A stretch of 64,000 bases of DNA from Weeksellaceae bacterium TAE3-ERU29. GTDB taxonomy: Bacteria > Bacteroidota > Bacteroidia > Flavobacteriales > Weeksellaceae. Made by a program: the position numbers and the translations under genes. The DNA is taken from NCBI GenBank assembly GCA_019218445.1, contig JAHUUM010000005.1:62001-126000 (forward strand). The letters are read 5' to 3'. This document shows positions 26,682-34,470 of this stretch, in pieces. Within the stretch, counting starts at the first letter, position 1, and each line of letters opens with the position of its first letter. Under the pieces are notes generated by a model. That model did not search any database, had not been told where the DNA came from, and saw only the letters and a list, made by a program, of their open reading frames with translations.

Positions 26682-27158
26682 ATGAGACCAAATTATAAAA
26701 TTGACGACATTGACAAGAAAATTCTTCATTTCTTAATTGAAAACACACGAATGCCTTTTACGGAAATAGCAAAAAAAATGGATGTTTCTGCCGGGACTAT
26801 TCATGTGAGAGTAAAAAAAATGGAAGATGCAGGAATTATACAAGGAAGTACATTGATTGTTGATTACTCTAGAATGGGATACGATTTTATAGCTTATGTG
26901 GGTATAATGCTTACAAAGTCAAATAAAATCCAAGGGGTTTTAGAACAATTGAGAAACATACCTAATGTTACTGTAGCAAGTGTAGTATCGGGAAAGTATA
27001 ATATTTTTTGTAAAGTTAGAGCAAAAGATACTAAAGATGCTAAAGATGTTATTTACAAAATAGATGATATAGAAAATGTATTAAGAACCGAATCTATGAT
27101 TTCTTTAGACGAAGAAATTAACGATAAAGCAAGACTTCTTAATTCTATTTTTATGTAA
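26682..27158 (+). CDS. Lrp/AsnC-family transcriptional regulator
   Basis: 158 residues. The N-terminal helix-turn-helix (KIDDIDKKILHFLIENTRMPFTEIAKK... about 6-50) is followed by the RAM ligand-binding domain (about 70-150). Such regulators sense amino acids as octamers. It is monocistronic with its own terminator; the 120-bp upstream gap after tamB is very AT-rich and probably holds an autoregulated promoter. Target genes are not evident from the neighbours. Confidence 0.93.
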   Translation: MRPNYKIDDIDKKILHFLIENTRMPFTEIAKKMDVSAGTIHVRVKKMEDAGIIQGSTLIVDYSRMGYDFIAYVGIMLTKSNKIQGVLEQLRNIPNVTVASVVSGKYNIFCKVRAKDTKDAKDVIYKIDDIENVLRTESMISLDEEINDKARLLNSIFM

Positions 27159-27183
27159 AAAATTAGAACGAAAAATAAAAAAG

Positions 27184-27216
27184 GCATTATTACAAAAAAA
27201 GTGATAATGCTTTTTT
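27184..27216 (+). terminator. Rho-independent terminator of the Lrp gene
   Basis: GCATTATTAC and GTGATAATGC pair with one G-U, loop AAAAAAA, followed by six T. Confidence 0.85.
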
Positions 27217-27286
27217 GTATGTAAAATCAATAACGACAAAAAAGTTTACTTTTTAAAAACAGAGAATAAACTTTAATATGGAATGT

Positions 27287-27314
27287 CAAAGTATAAAAAA
27301 CTTTTATACCTTTG
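27287..27314 (+). promoter_or_regulatory. -7 box TACCTTTG within an inverted repeat, before the 27335 gene
   Basis: TACCTTTG (27307-27314) fits TAnnTTTG, 20 bp before the ATG. It forms one arm of an inverted repeat: CAAAGTATAAAA (27287-27298) against TTTTATACCTTTG, with one bulged base. A dyad that covers the promoter spacer suggests repressor binding. Confidence 0.45.
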
Positions 27315-27334
27315 ACTATAACCACATTTAAACT

Positions 27335-27736
27335 ATGAAAAAAAAAGAAAATTATTTTAAAAACGAAACCAAAACTAAAGGATTTGGATTTAAATTTATA
27401 TTATCTATTGTGGCTTTTATGATAATTTCCTTTGCCACTTTTGCGGTTAAAAGAATTGTAGAAAACCCTGTACAATTAGATCCAACCTTAGGAATAGATC
27501 CGTTATGGTATTCTTATTCGATAGTTATATTAAGCATTATTACCCTTATCGGTTTATGGTTAACTTATATGTATAGGAAATGGGGAGTTTATATTGTGAT
27601 AGGAGCTTTGCTTTCAATGATTGTAATTAATCCCGAATATTCACTTTTAAGAACACTTTTACCTATGTTCACACTTTTCACGTTTATAGGGTATGGGCTT
27701 TTTGAAATTATTCCAAAATGGAAATTCTTTAAATAA
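27335..27736 (+). CDS. Small four-helix integral membrane protein, unknown function
   Basis: 133 residues with a basic N-terminus (MKKKENYFKNETKTKG) and four hydrophobic segments at about 21-40, 60-77, 83-104 and 108-127. No charged or metal-binding motif is visible. It stands alone between the Lrp terminator and its own terminator, with a recognisable promoter. I do not recognise the family. Confidence 0.7.
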   Translation: MKKKENYFKNETKTKGFGFKFILSIVAFMIISFATFAVKRIVENPVQLDPTLGIDPLWYSYSIVILSIITLIGLWLTYMYRKWGVYIVIGALLSMIVINPEYSLLRTLLPMFTLFTFIGYGLFEIIPKWKFFK

Positions 27737-27744
27737 AAATAAGA

Positions 27745-27779
27745 AGCCGTCTCAAAACTTATTGAAACGGCTTTTTTTT
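27745..27779. terminator. Rho-independent terminator, sequence shared with the one at 32012
   Basis: AGCCGTCTCAA pairs with TTGAAACGGCT (one G-U), then eight or more T. The loop and 3' arm CAAAACTTATTGAAACGG are identical to the hairpin at 32012-32045. Confidence 0.88.
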
Positions 27780-27864
27780 ATTAATTTCTGCTCGTACTTT
27801 CCCCTTTTTAACTATTAAACTTTTGTGGAGATTGAGAGTTCTTGTTTTAGCCTTTTATTTATTT

Positions 27865-28464
27865 TTAAAACTTTGGTAATTCTACTTCAGTAGCACCTAA
27901 TTTATATCGTTGAAAATCGGCATCGTAAAAATGATAACCGATTTCATTTAACCATTTTTTTATTTCCTCTTCTAAAACACCTTCACCTTTTCCGTGAATA
28001 ATTACAACTCTATCATAACCGTGTTCTCTGGCTCTTTCTACACGTTTTTTTAGAGAAGCCATTTGTCGGCTAAGAATTAGATTTCTGGCTAAAAGTCTAT
28101 CATAATTTTCGAGCTGACCGTAATGCAAATCAATTTCTAAAGGAGGTTTTCTAAATTTCTTTGTTTTTTTAGTAACTACTGGTTTCGCCTTTTTCTCTTC
28201 AGTAGATTGTTTTCTAGGATCAAAAACTTTCTCTATTCGAGTTTTCTTTTTTACGGTTTTCTTAGGCTTTGGAGCTATTGGTTTTGCATCAAAATCTATT
28301 TCTTCTTCCATGCCTACGTCCGGTAACAATTCTTTTGGCTCATAAGTCATGTCAAAGCCAAAATCAGTTTCTATTGTGATTTTATCTTCTTCTACCTTTG
28401 TAACTACTCCACTCAAATTGTCGTCAATCACTTTTACTTTGTCGCCTTTTTTATATCGTATCAT
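27865..28464 (-). CDS. Smr-domain protein (DUF2027/KOW-like N-terminus)
   Basis: 199 residues from ATG 28464 (MIRYKKGDKVKVIDDN); the in-frame TTG 33 bp upstream is less likely. The N-terminus looks like a small KOW/SH3-type barrel (about 3-45), then a Lys/Pro-rich linker, then the Smr domain: EIDLHYGQL (about 118-126, the DLHG position), RVVIIHGKGEGVLEEEIKKWL (about 155-175, HGKG motif). Smr domains act as nucleases on RNA or DNA branched structures. It is annotated elsewhere as a MutS2-related protein, but no MutS core is present. Confidence 0.85.
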   Translation of the reverse strand: MIRYKKGDKVKVIDDNLSGVVTKVEEDKITIETDFGFDMTYEPKELLPDVGMEEEIDFDAKPIAPKPKKTVKKKTRIEKVFDPRKQSTEEKKAKPVVTKKTKKFRKPPLEIDLHYGQLENYDRLLARNLILSRQMASLKKRVERAREHGYDRVVIIHGKGEGVLEEEIKKWLNEIGYHFYDADFQRYKLGATEVELPKF

Positions 28465-28527
28465 TGTTTGCTTATTTATAAAGTATTTATACTTCAAAAA
28501 TTAGTCCTAAATAAATACTTTTAGTTA

Positions 28528-29712
28528 TTAATTTCTTTTTAAACTTCTGAGAAAAAATACACTTACAGGAATAAGAAATAGAGTAGAAACAATTGCTAAA
28601 ACCAAAAAATATCCTGAAAATAAAGGAACTCCTGCGAAAAGAATAAGTCCTTTATAAAATATGAGCCCTTCTGTTAAGAAAAACAGAAGAATATAAAAGC
28701 ATAAAGTCCAGTTGGGAATTTTTATTTCTTTATAGATTAAAAGAAAATATAATATACTTAATGATATGATTCCTAAAAAAATAAAATGTAAATAACCAAT
28801 TACAATATCAATATTAAAAAAAGTAATTTGCCCTATGTAAGGAATAGCAGAAAGCAATTGCATTCCTAACTTTAAGAAAAATAGAACAGAAATTAATTTT
28901 AATATGCCTTTATAATGATTAGAAATACTGTTTTCATGATTTAAAAATTCTTTTAATAAAATAACAGTAGCGATTATCTGTAAAAACACGCCGATTCCTC
29001 CGATTAAGTAAAATAACGGAATATTTACTAATCCTGTCCAAGAAAGTGGAAGCGATAGAAAGATTCCTAAACCAAATAACCAAAGGCTGTATTTTTGAGT
29101 TTTATTACTAAATGTTATCCTTTTTTGTTCAATATATCGAATAAATAACCCAACGATTCCGGATAGCATCCAACCATTATATTGAAAATGTAAATAAAAA
29201 TAAATAGCTCCTCGGTATAATGGAGAGTCTTTCCCGAATTTAACCATTATATAACCTAAAGCCCAAGGTCCTATACTTGATATTATCATGCAAATTATCG
29301 CTAATCTTATCCATTTATAAGAATATTTAGTCTTTAATTCTTTTGGAGTTTTTAAAATAAAAAAAACTGAAAAAACATAGGAAACAACTAAGAATAATGA
29401 TGAAAATATAATAGAATACATCCCATATCCTTGAAAAGGAAAACTAAAAAGCATTCCTAAAATAGTGATTTGAGTAATCCAAAATATCCATTTAAAAGTT
29501 TTACTCGTAGTTTTAGGTAGAAAGTCCTTGGCTAATAAAGCCGTAAGTCCTATATATACCCACCCCAGCAATGCTATATGTGAATGTGTATGTAATATAT
29601 AGCGGTACTCCGATAATATATTCAAAACAAAAGACCATCGCATAGAAGAACCTAATAAAATTATGATTAGAAAATAAGCGAAAGCCCAACGTAAATAAAG
29701 TTTTATATTCAT
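28528..29712 (-). CDS. Polytopic membrane protein with heme-copper-oxidase-like histidine motifs
   Basis: 394 residues, about 11-12 transmembrane segments. Histidines sit inside helices: HTHSHIALLGWVYIGL (about 41-56), YLHFQYNGWML (about 172-182) and GYLHFIFLGII (about 305-315). This spacing resembles heme-binding helices of cytochrome oxidase subunit I or NnrS-like proteins. Catalytic copper ligands are not complete, so oxidase activity is doubtful. It is single, divergent from the PlsC-like gene, with no cytochrome partner nearby. Function unknown; a heme-binding or sensory role is an inference. Confidence 0.6.
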   Translation of the reverse strand: MNIKLYLRWAFAYFLIIILLGSSMRWSFVLNILSEYRYILHTHSHIALLGWVYIGLTALLAKDFLPKTTSKTFKWIFWITQITILGMLFSFPFQGYGMYSIIFSSLFLVVSYVFSVFFILKTPKELKTKYSYKWIRLAIICMIISSIGPWALGYIMVKFGKDSPLYRGAIYFYLHFQYNGWMLSGIVGLFIRYIEQKRITFSNKTQKYSLWLFGLGIFLSLPLSWTGLVNIPLFYLIGGIGVFLQIIATVILLKEFLNHENSISNHYKGILKLISVLFFLKLGMQLLSAIPYIGQITFFNIDIVIGYLHFIFLGIISLSILYFLLIYKEIKIPNWTLCFYILLFFLTEGLIFYKGLILFAGVPLFSGYFLVLAIVSTLFLIPVSVFFLRSLKRN

Positions 29713-29887
29713 TAAAAAAAGTATTTATCAAACTTTGGTACAAAATTAGTTAATCTACTTTATATAAAATTAAAATAAATAACTTTAATTGCTAAACAAG
29801 TTATTGCTTTTATCATCATTAATTCAGATTTATAAGGATTTATAATTTCTATAATAAAAAGAATTAACTCTGTTAACTAAATTATTA

Positions 29888-29895
29888 TATCTTTG
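29888..29895 (+). promoter_or_regulatory. -7 box of the acyltransferase gene
   Basis: TATCTTTG matches TAnnTTTG and lies 33 bp before the ATG at 29929. The 216-bp divergent gap holds nothing else I can name. Confidence 0.5.
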
Positions 29896-29928
29896 CCAAG
29901 CAATTGAAATCTCAATTTATTTAAAACT

Positions 29929-30711
29929 ATGGGTAGAAAAAAGAATATTTTTTTAGATGCATTCGGAACACCTCATATATTAAAAAGGTTTATTATTTTT
30001 GTTTTAGGCTCTATTTCTTATAGCAGATACAACGGTTTTAATAAACTAAAAATTAAAGGAACAGAAAATATTTCCTCCTTGCCGGATAGAAATGTACTCT
30101 TTGTATCTAATCATCAAACTTATTTTGCCGATGTTTCTGCCATGTATCATGTTTTTTCCAGTGTGAAAAATGGATTTCAAAATTCAATTCATAACCCTAT
30201 TTATTTATTAAATCCAAAAATAGATATGTATTATGTTGCTGCAAAAGAAACAATGCAAAAAGGGTTACTTACCAGATTATTTGCTTTAGCCGGAGCTGTC
30301 ACTGTAAAGAGAACATGGCGAGAGGCAGGGAAAACCATTAATAGAAAAGTAGATTTAAAAGAAATAGATAATATAGAAAAAGCATTAGATCAGGGATGGG
30401 TAATCACTTTTCCACAAGGAACAACCACTGCTTTTGCTCCTGGGAGAAAAGGAACAGCTCACATAATTAAAAATCAAAAACCAATTGTAATCCCTGTGGT
30501 TATAGACGGCTTTAGACGTGCTTATGATAAAAAAGGACTCCTTATTAAAAAAAGAGGAGTAGAACAAAGTATGACTTTTAAACCACCTATGAATATTGAT
30601 TATGAAAATGATTCTACCAAAAAAATCATAGATGATATTATGGATGCGATAGAGCAATCAGAAAAATTTATAAAAGTAAAACCCTTAGAAAGTAAAGTAA
30701 AAAACAAATAA
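29929..30711 (+). CDS. 1-acyl-sn-glycerol-3-phosphate acyltransferase-like protein
   Basis: 260 residues with the PlsC catalytic motif SNHQTYFAD (about 60-68; HX4D) and the substrate motif FPQGTTTAFAPGRKG (about 160-174), where the usual Glu of FPEGT is Gln. The VIPVVIDGF strand (about 188-196) also fits. It transfers acyl chains to lysophosphatidate or a related lipid at the inner membrane. The Gln variant is seen in some Bacteroidota members. It is followed closely by a small coiled-coil gene and an epimerase gene on the same strand. Confidence 0.85.
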   Translation: MGRKKNIFLDAFGTPHILKRFIIFVLGSISYSRYNGFNKLKIKGTENISSLPDRNVLFVSNHQTYFADVSAMYHVFSSVKNGFQNSIHNPIYLLNPKIDMYYVAAKETMQKGLLTRLFALAGAVTVKRTWREAGKTINRKVDLKEIDNIEKALDQGWVITFPQGTTTAFAPGRKGTAHIIKNQKPIVIPVVIDGFRRAYDKKGLLIKKRGVEQSMTFKPPMNIDYENDSTKKIIDDIMDAIEQSEKFIKVKPLESKVKNK

Positions 30712-30767
30712 TTAGCTTTTATTTTTATTGAAATCTATTTTGGAAAAGTTTTTGATGATTTTGATAA

Positions 30768-31046
30768 ATGGATGAGAATAATCTAATTGAATACGAACAA
30801 CTTTATCAAAAACTGGAAAATCGTTTAGAAGAACTTAAAAAGATAAATTCTTTAATAGACGAAATCCAAAAAGATAAAGCTTCTTTAGAGAAATTGTATT
30901 ATAAGAGTGATTGGTTATATATGCATGAAAATCAACCGGATAAGCATTATAAATTCTTAGAAGAAGACCGTATTCATAACCTTTTGCAAGATTTATATTC
31001 TCAAGAAATTATTTTATTAAAAAAAATTGTAGCTAATATAAATTAA
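30768..31046 (+). CDS. Small coiled-coil protein, DUF4298-like
   Basis: 92 residues, mostly helical and charged, with KLYYKSDWLYMHENQ near residues 42-56, which resembles the conserved centre of DUF4298. Leu spacing in the first 40 residues suggests a coiled coil. It precedes the TIGR01777 gene by one base, so they are co-transcribed. Function unknown. Confidence 0.65.
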   Translation: MDENNLIEYEQLYQKLENRLEELKKINSLIDEIQKDKASLEKLYYKSDWLYMHENQPDKHYKFLEEDRIHNLLQDLYSQEIILLKKIVANIN

Positions 31047-31047
31047 A

Positions 31048-31938
31048 ATGAAAATTATAATCTCGGGAGGTACAGGCTATTTGGGTAAACTTTTGATAGA
31101 TTATTATAAAGATAATAATGAAGTTTACGTGCTAACACGTAATATCAAAAAAGATTTTCCTGCTCAAGTGAAACAAGTAGAATGGGATGGGAAAACAGTA
31201 AATGACTGGAAAAATTGCTTAGAAAATGCTGATGCACTTATTAATCTTGCAGGAAAAAGTATAAACACACGTTTTACAGAAGAAAATAAAAAAGCTATTC
31301 TACAATCCAGAATAGATTCTACAGAGGCATTAGGTAAAGCAATAGAATCTTGTGAAAATCCTCCAAAAATGTGGTTGAACGCTTCATCTGTTGCTATTTA
31401 TGATGAAAGTTACAAGAATGAAAAAAATGAATACTCTGAGTTAGACGGAACAGATTTTTTATCTGAAGTGAGCAGGAAATGGGAAATGGCATTTCATAGA
31501 TACGCAGAAGGTTTAACTAAAAAAGCAGTATTTAGAATATCATTGGTTTTAGGGGAAAGCAAAGGTAGTCCTTTACATAGTTTAAAAACTTTAGTTAAAT
31601 TAGGTGGAGGTGGAAAAGCAGGATCAGGCCGACAAATGGTAAGTTGGATTAGTGAAAAAGATTTTGTGAGAGCTATAAATTTCATTATTAAAAATGAATT
31701 AGAAGGAGACTTTAATTTAGCTAATGGATTTGCTATTACAAATGCAATTTTAATGAAGTTACTTCGTAAGAAATATAAACGTTCATTTGGCTTATCTGCT
31801 CCTAAAATTTTGGTGCAAATAGGAACGAGTATTATTGGCATTCCATCAGATTTAGTATTACGAAGTCAGAATGTTGTTCCTGAGCGATTATGGAGTAAAG
31901 GATTCAATTTTAGACATGAAAATATTTTAGACATATAA
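31048..31938 (+). CDS. TIGR01777-family NAD(P)-dependent epimerase/oxidoreductase
   Basis: 296 residues. A Rossmann start MKIIISGGTGYLGKLL (GxxGxxG), then INLAGKSINTRFTEENK (about 69-85), which is the family's LAG... signature, and the late DUF1731-like end NVVPERLWSKGFNFRHENI. It belongs to the extended SDR class; substrate unknown. It is the last gene of a short plus-strand unit starting at the acyltransferase. Confidence 0.88.
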   Translation: MKIIISGGTGYLGKLLIDYYKDNNEVYVLTRNIKKDFPAQVKQVEWDGKTVNDWKNCLENADALINLAGKSINTRFTEENKKAILQSRIDSTEALGKAIESCENPPKMWLNASSVAIYDESYKNEKNEYSELDGTDFLSEVSRKWEMAFHRYAEGLTKKAVFRISLVLGESKGSPLHSLKTLVKLGGGGKAGSGRQMVSWISEKDFVRAINFIIKNELEGDFNLANGFAITNAILMKLLRKKYKRSFGLSAPKILVQIGTSIIGIPSDLVLRSQNVVPERLWSKGFNFRHENILDI

Positions 31939-32011
31939 ATGTATCTCAATATTGAGGTTTTAATATTTGAATGCTATTCCTGTAGGAAAATATGAACAAA
32001 AATCAATAAAA

Positions 32012-32050
32012 GAAAACCGTTTCAAAACTTATTGAAACGGTTTTCTCTTT
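32012..32050. terminator. Bidirectional rho-independent terminator
   Basis: GAAAACCGTTTCAA and TTGAAACGGTTTTC pair perfectly over 14 bp between convergent genes. It shares 18 bases of loop and arm with the terminator at 27745. Confidence 0.92.
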
Positions 32051-32071
32051 TATTTTCAAATTTTTATATAA

Positions 32072-33376
32072 TTACCACCAGATTTCTAACTGAAGACCAG
32101 CTGTAAAACCACTTGTTTTATCTGCATAAATATCATTATTATTAAACACACCTACTTGCCCCATTAAATCTTCGCTCCAAGTAGCATAAGTAATAAATGG
32201 TCTTATACTAGGTCTTGCAAACATTCCTTTTTTCCAAGCAATCTCAGGTGAAAAAGTTAATTTAAAGATATTTCCTGAAACTCCATCTTTTATATCTACA
32301 TTATCATATGCGGCATCAAATGTTAATCTAAATTTATCGGTTAAATATCTAGAATATCTTCCATTAACATTTAAATGTTTTAAAGTTCTATCATTTCCCA
32401 TAGCGGTTTGTACACCATAATTTTTATATTGATATGCAATTACACCTAAAAAACCATTTTTAGAGAAATCATCATATCTAAAATCAGAAGTTATTTGAAC
32501 GTCATAAGCTTTATCTAAATCATATAAATGAGTACCTGCATCATTAAATTCTAAGAAATTTCTACCTGAATACGGATTTTCTATCATATTAGTTCCTTTT
32601 CGATAAATTGAAGATATCCCATTATAGAAAAACCCTTTTTGGTATGTTGTCCAAAAACCTAAAGATGTTCCATATAATTTTTTATAATATTCATAATCTT
32701 TTAATTCCGGACGAACACCAAATTGAGTTAAGAAATTAAGGGTTAAATCATTATTAACTTTAAGGCCTTTCCATCTTAAATCTAATTTATAACTATTTAA
32801 TAATTCTTCTTTGGCCGTCGGGTCTTTTAACTCCTGAGAAAACTTTAATATACTAGCATCTAATATAGTATTTTCAGTCATTGGAATTTCTTCTACACCA
32901 AATCCAACATCTGAGTTTTGAGCAGGATTTAACCAAAAATTATCTAAAATATCAACATTTAATCTTTGGAAATATCTTCTACCAACCCAAATATCCATAC
33001 CCTTATAAATATTGTTCCATTTAAAATAAAGTTGAGCTGTTTCCGGACGAATTGCAGTAGTATTAGCTAAAGAAGCATATTCTAAATAAGTTGCCATCAT
33101 ATAAACCATTTCATAAGATTCATCAGAGTTTTCTTTTTGATATTTATAATCAAATTGCAACTCAGAATAATGGTTTGCTTCATTACCAAATCTCGCTTTG
33201 TAAGAGGTTTCCGGTGCCTGGAACTGAACCATTTCTCCTCCTGATAGAGAAGTTCCTAAACCTGTACGTAAATACCCATGTGATTCTAAACTGTGTGGGT
33301 TGTAATCGGATTTTTTTTCCTGGGCATTTATTAATGCAGAGCACCCTAAAATAGCTAAAAAAACTTTTAATTTCAT
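32072..33376 (-). CDS. LamB/maltoporin-like carbohydrate porin
   Basis: 434 residues: signal peptide ending INAQ (about 19), then an all-beta outer-membrane protein. MDIWVGRRYFQRLNVDIL (about 126-143) is the maltoporin-family signature, and the extreme end GLQLEIWW resembles the terminal strand of LamB. It probably forms a trimeric channel for oligosaccharides. It lies directly downstream of the ruins of a polysaccharide lyase gene, so it might once have belonged to a glycan-use set. No sugar kinase or hydrolase is adjacent. Confidence 0.78.
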   Translation of the reverse strand: MKLKVFLAILGCSALINAQEKKSDYNPHSLESHGYLRTGLGTSLSGGEMVQFQAPETSYKARFGNEANHYSELQFDYKYQKENSDESYEMVYMMATYLEYASLANTTAIRPETAQLYFKWNNIYKGMDIWVGRRYFQRLNVDILDNFWLNPAQNSDVGFGVEEIPMTENTILDASILKFSQELKDPTAKEELLNSYKLDLRWKGLKVNNDLTLNFLTQFGVRPELKDYEYYKKLYGTSLGFWTTYQKGFFYNGISSIYRKGTNMIENPYSGRNFLEFNDAGTHLYDLDKAYDVQITSDFRYDDFSKNGFLGVIAYQYKNYGVQTAMGNDRTLKHLNVNGRYSRYLTDKFRLTFDAAYDNVDIKDGVSGNIFKLTFSPEIAWKKGMFARPSIRPFITYATWSEDLMGQVGVFNNNDIYADKTSGFTAGLQLEIWW

Positions 33377-33620
33377 ATTTTTTACTTTATACTTAAATTG
33401 TTTATAGCTCCTAATATAGGAAATTTTTATTAAATAATGCTTATTTTAACAAAAAAATAAAAAAAGTTTCAAAAAAACTCTTGTAAATAAGAGAAAGGAG
33501 TACTTCAACACCTAAAAACCTCTCTAAAATTTTATATTTAAATATTCCTGTGGAAGTATAGTAAGAAAATTACTAAAAACTGTTTCAAAAGTTTTAAGAC
33601 ATTCTTTTAATAAAGCTTTC

Positions 33621-33775
33621 TTAATTCCAAAAATACCAATGCTCTCCATTGGTTTCCTTTACATCATTAAACTCCAAAATAGAGCTTGAATTCTTAAAGT
33701 TGATTTGTCTATCCCTACTTGTGCCTGTATTAGCCCATACAAAAATAGTACAGACAGTATGATTATTTTTTTCAT
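33621..33775 (-). pseudogene. Remnant 5' end of a secreted-protein gene related to the 34471-36201 gene
   Basis: From ATG 33775 the minus strand reads MKKIIILSVLFLYGLIQA then QVGIDKS, closely parallel to MKRKILLLSVLGVTYGLQA-QVGINKS at the start of the intact gene at 36201. After a one-base slip the next frame reads NFKNSSSILEFNDVKETNG, a normal continuation for proteins of this sort, and stops at 33621. The rest of the gene is missing. The other frame alone stays open through this stretch (starting IEYEKNNHTVC), so the reading is not unique. Confidence 0.5.
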
Positions 33776-33784
33776 ATTCTATTC

Positions 33785-34400
33785 TAAAAGTTCTTGTTGA
33801 TACCCTGTCTAATTATGCTGAATATAGTCTCCCCTCCAAAAAATACGTATTTTTATAGGGTTTATTCCATCTGATATCTTATCAGAATTAGTTAATCGCT
33901 TTTTCAGACTATTTATTTCTCATTCACATGAAAAGCCTGCAACATACAAGATGCGAGATAGTAAGTTACCTCCTGTCTTTTAGACCTAATTTTTGAAAGT
34001 GCACGTCTTTCTAAATTAAAATCCACATACCCTTAACAGTTTTTTATCCTCAGTAATACTCTGTAAATATTATGAGTTTCTAATTTATTAACTCCCATTC
34101 CATCCTTTCTATAGGTTGTGAAAGTTTCATCAATTCTATTATTTTCTTCTTTAATGCTCTATTGATTTAGAAGATAAAAAATTAAGATAAGTATTTCTCC
34201 TAAATATTTAGGAGTTCCAATTTCATTGTACCATCAATTGGTACCTTTAAGATACTTTTTCACCCAAAATTAAGCCCTTTTTCTATTGATTTGAAAAGCT
34301 CTTCATCTTTATAATAACCATCCTCATTAGTATAAGCAACAGCCATACATCTTAATCTTTTTAAATGTTCCTTGTTCTACTTCTTAAACTATATAAATAC
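33785..34400 (-). pseudogene. Decayed family 8 polysaccharide lyase (chondroitin AC/hyaluronate lyase type)
   Basis: Three frames of the minus strand carry ordered fragments of PL8: HLKRLRCMAVAYTNEDG then YYKDEELFKSIEKGLNF (34375-34265); a one-base slip, then WVKKYLKGTN, TGA, WYNEIGTPKYLGEIL (34265-34185), where the TGA replaces a Trp of the conserved NWWxNEIG; then GVNKLETHNIYR (about 34100-34060), and finally IRIFWRGDYIQHN and STRTFRIE (about 33850-33790) in different frames. At least four disabling changes and internal deletions are present, so it is dead. PL8 enzymes cleave glycosaminoglycans by beta-elimination. It shows that an ancestor could attack host or animal polysaccharide. Confidence 0.72.
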
Positions 34401-34414
34401 TCTTAATATGTAAA

Positions 34415-34445
34415 AAACCCATCTTAAAGAAAATTAAGATAGGTT
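34415..34445 (-). terminator. Terminator of the 34471-36201 gene
   Basis: AAACCCATCTTAA pairs with TTAAGATAGGTTT with one mismatch, loop AGAAAA; on the minus strand it is followed by a T run (34417-34411). Confidence 0.8.
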
Positions 34446-34470
34446 TCTTCATATAAAATTAAAATAATTC

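Noticed and set aside
33091-33354. Plus-strand frame opposite the maltoporin-like gene
   Set aside because: Antisense shadow without recognisable features.
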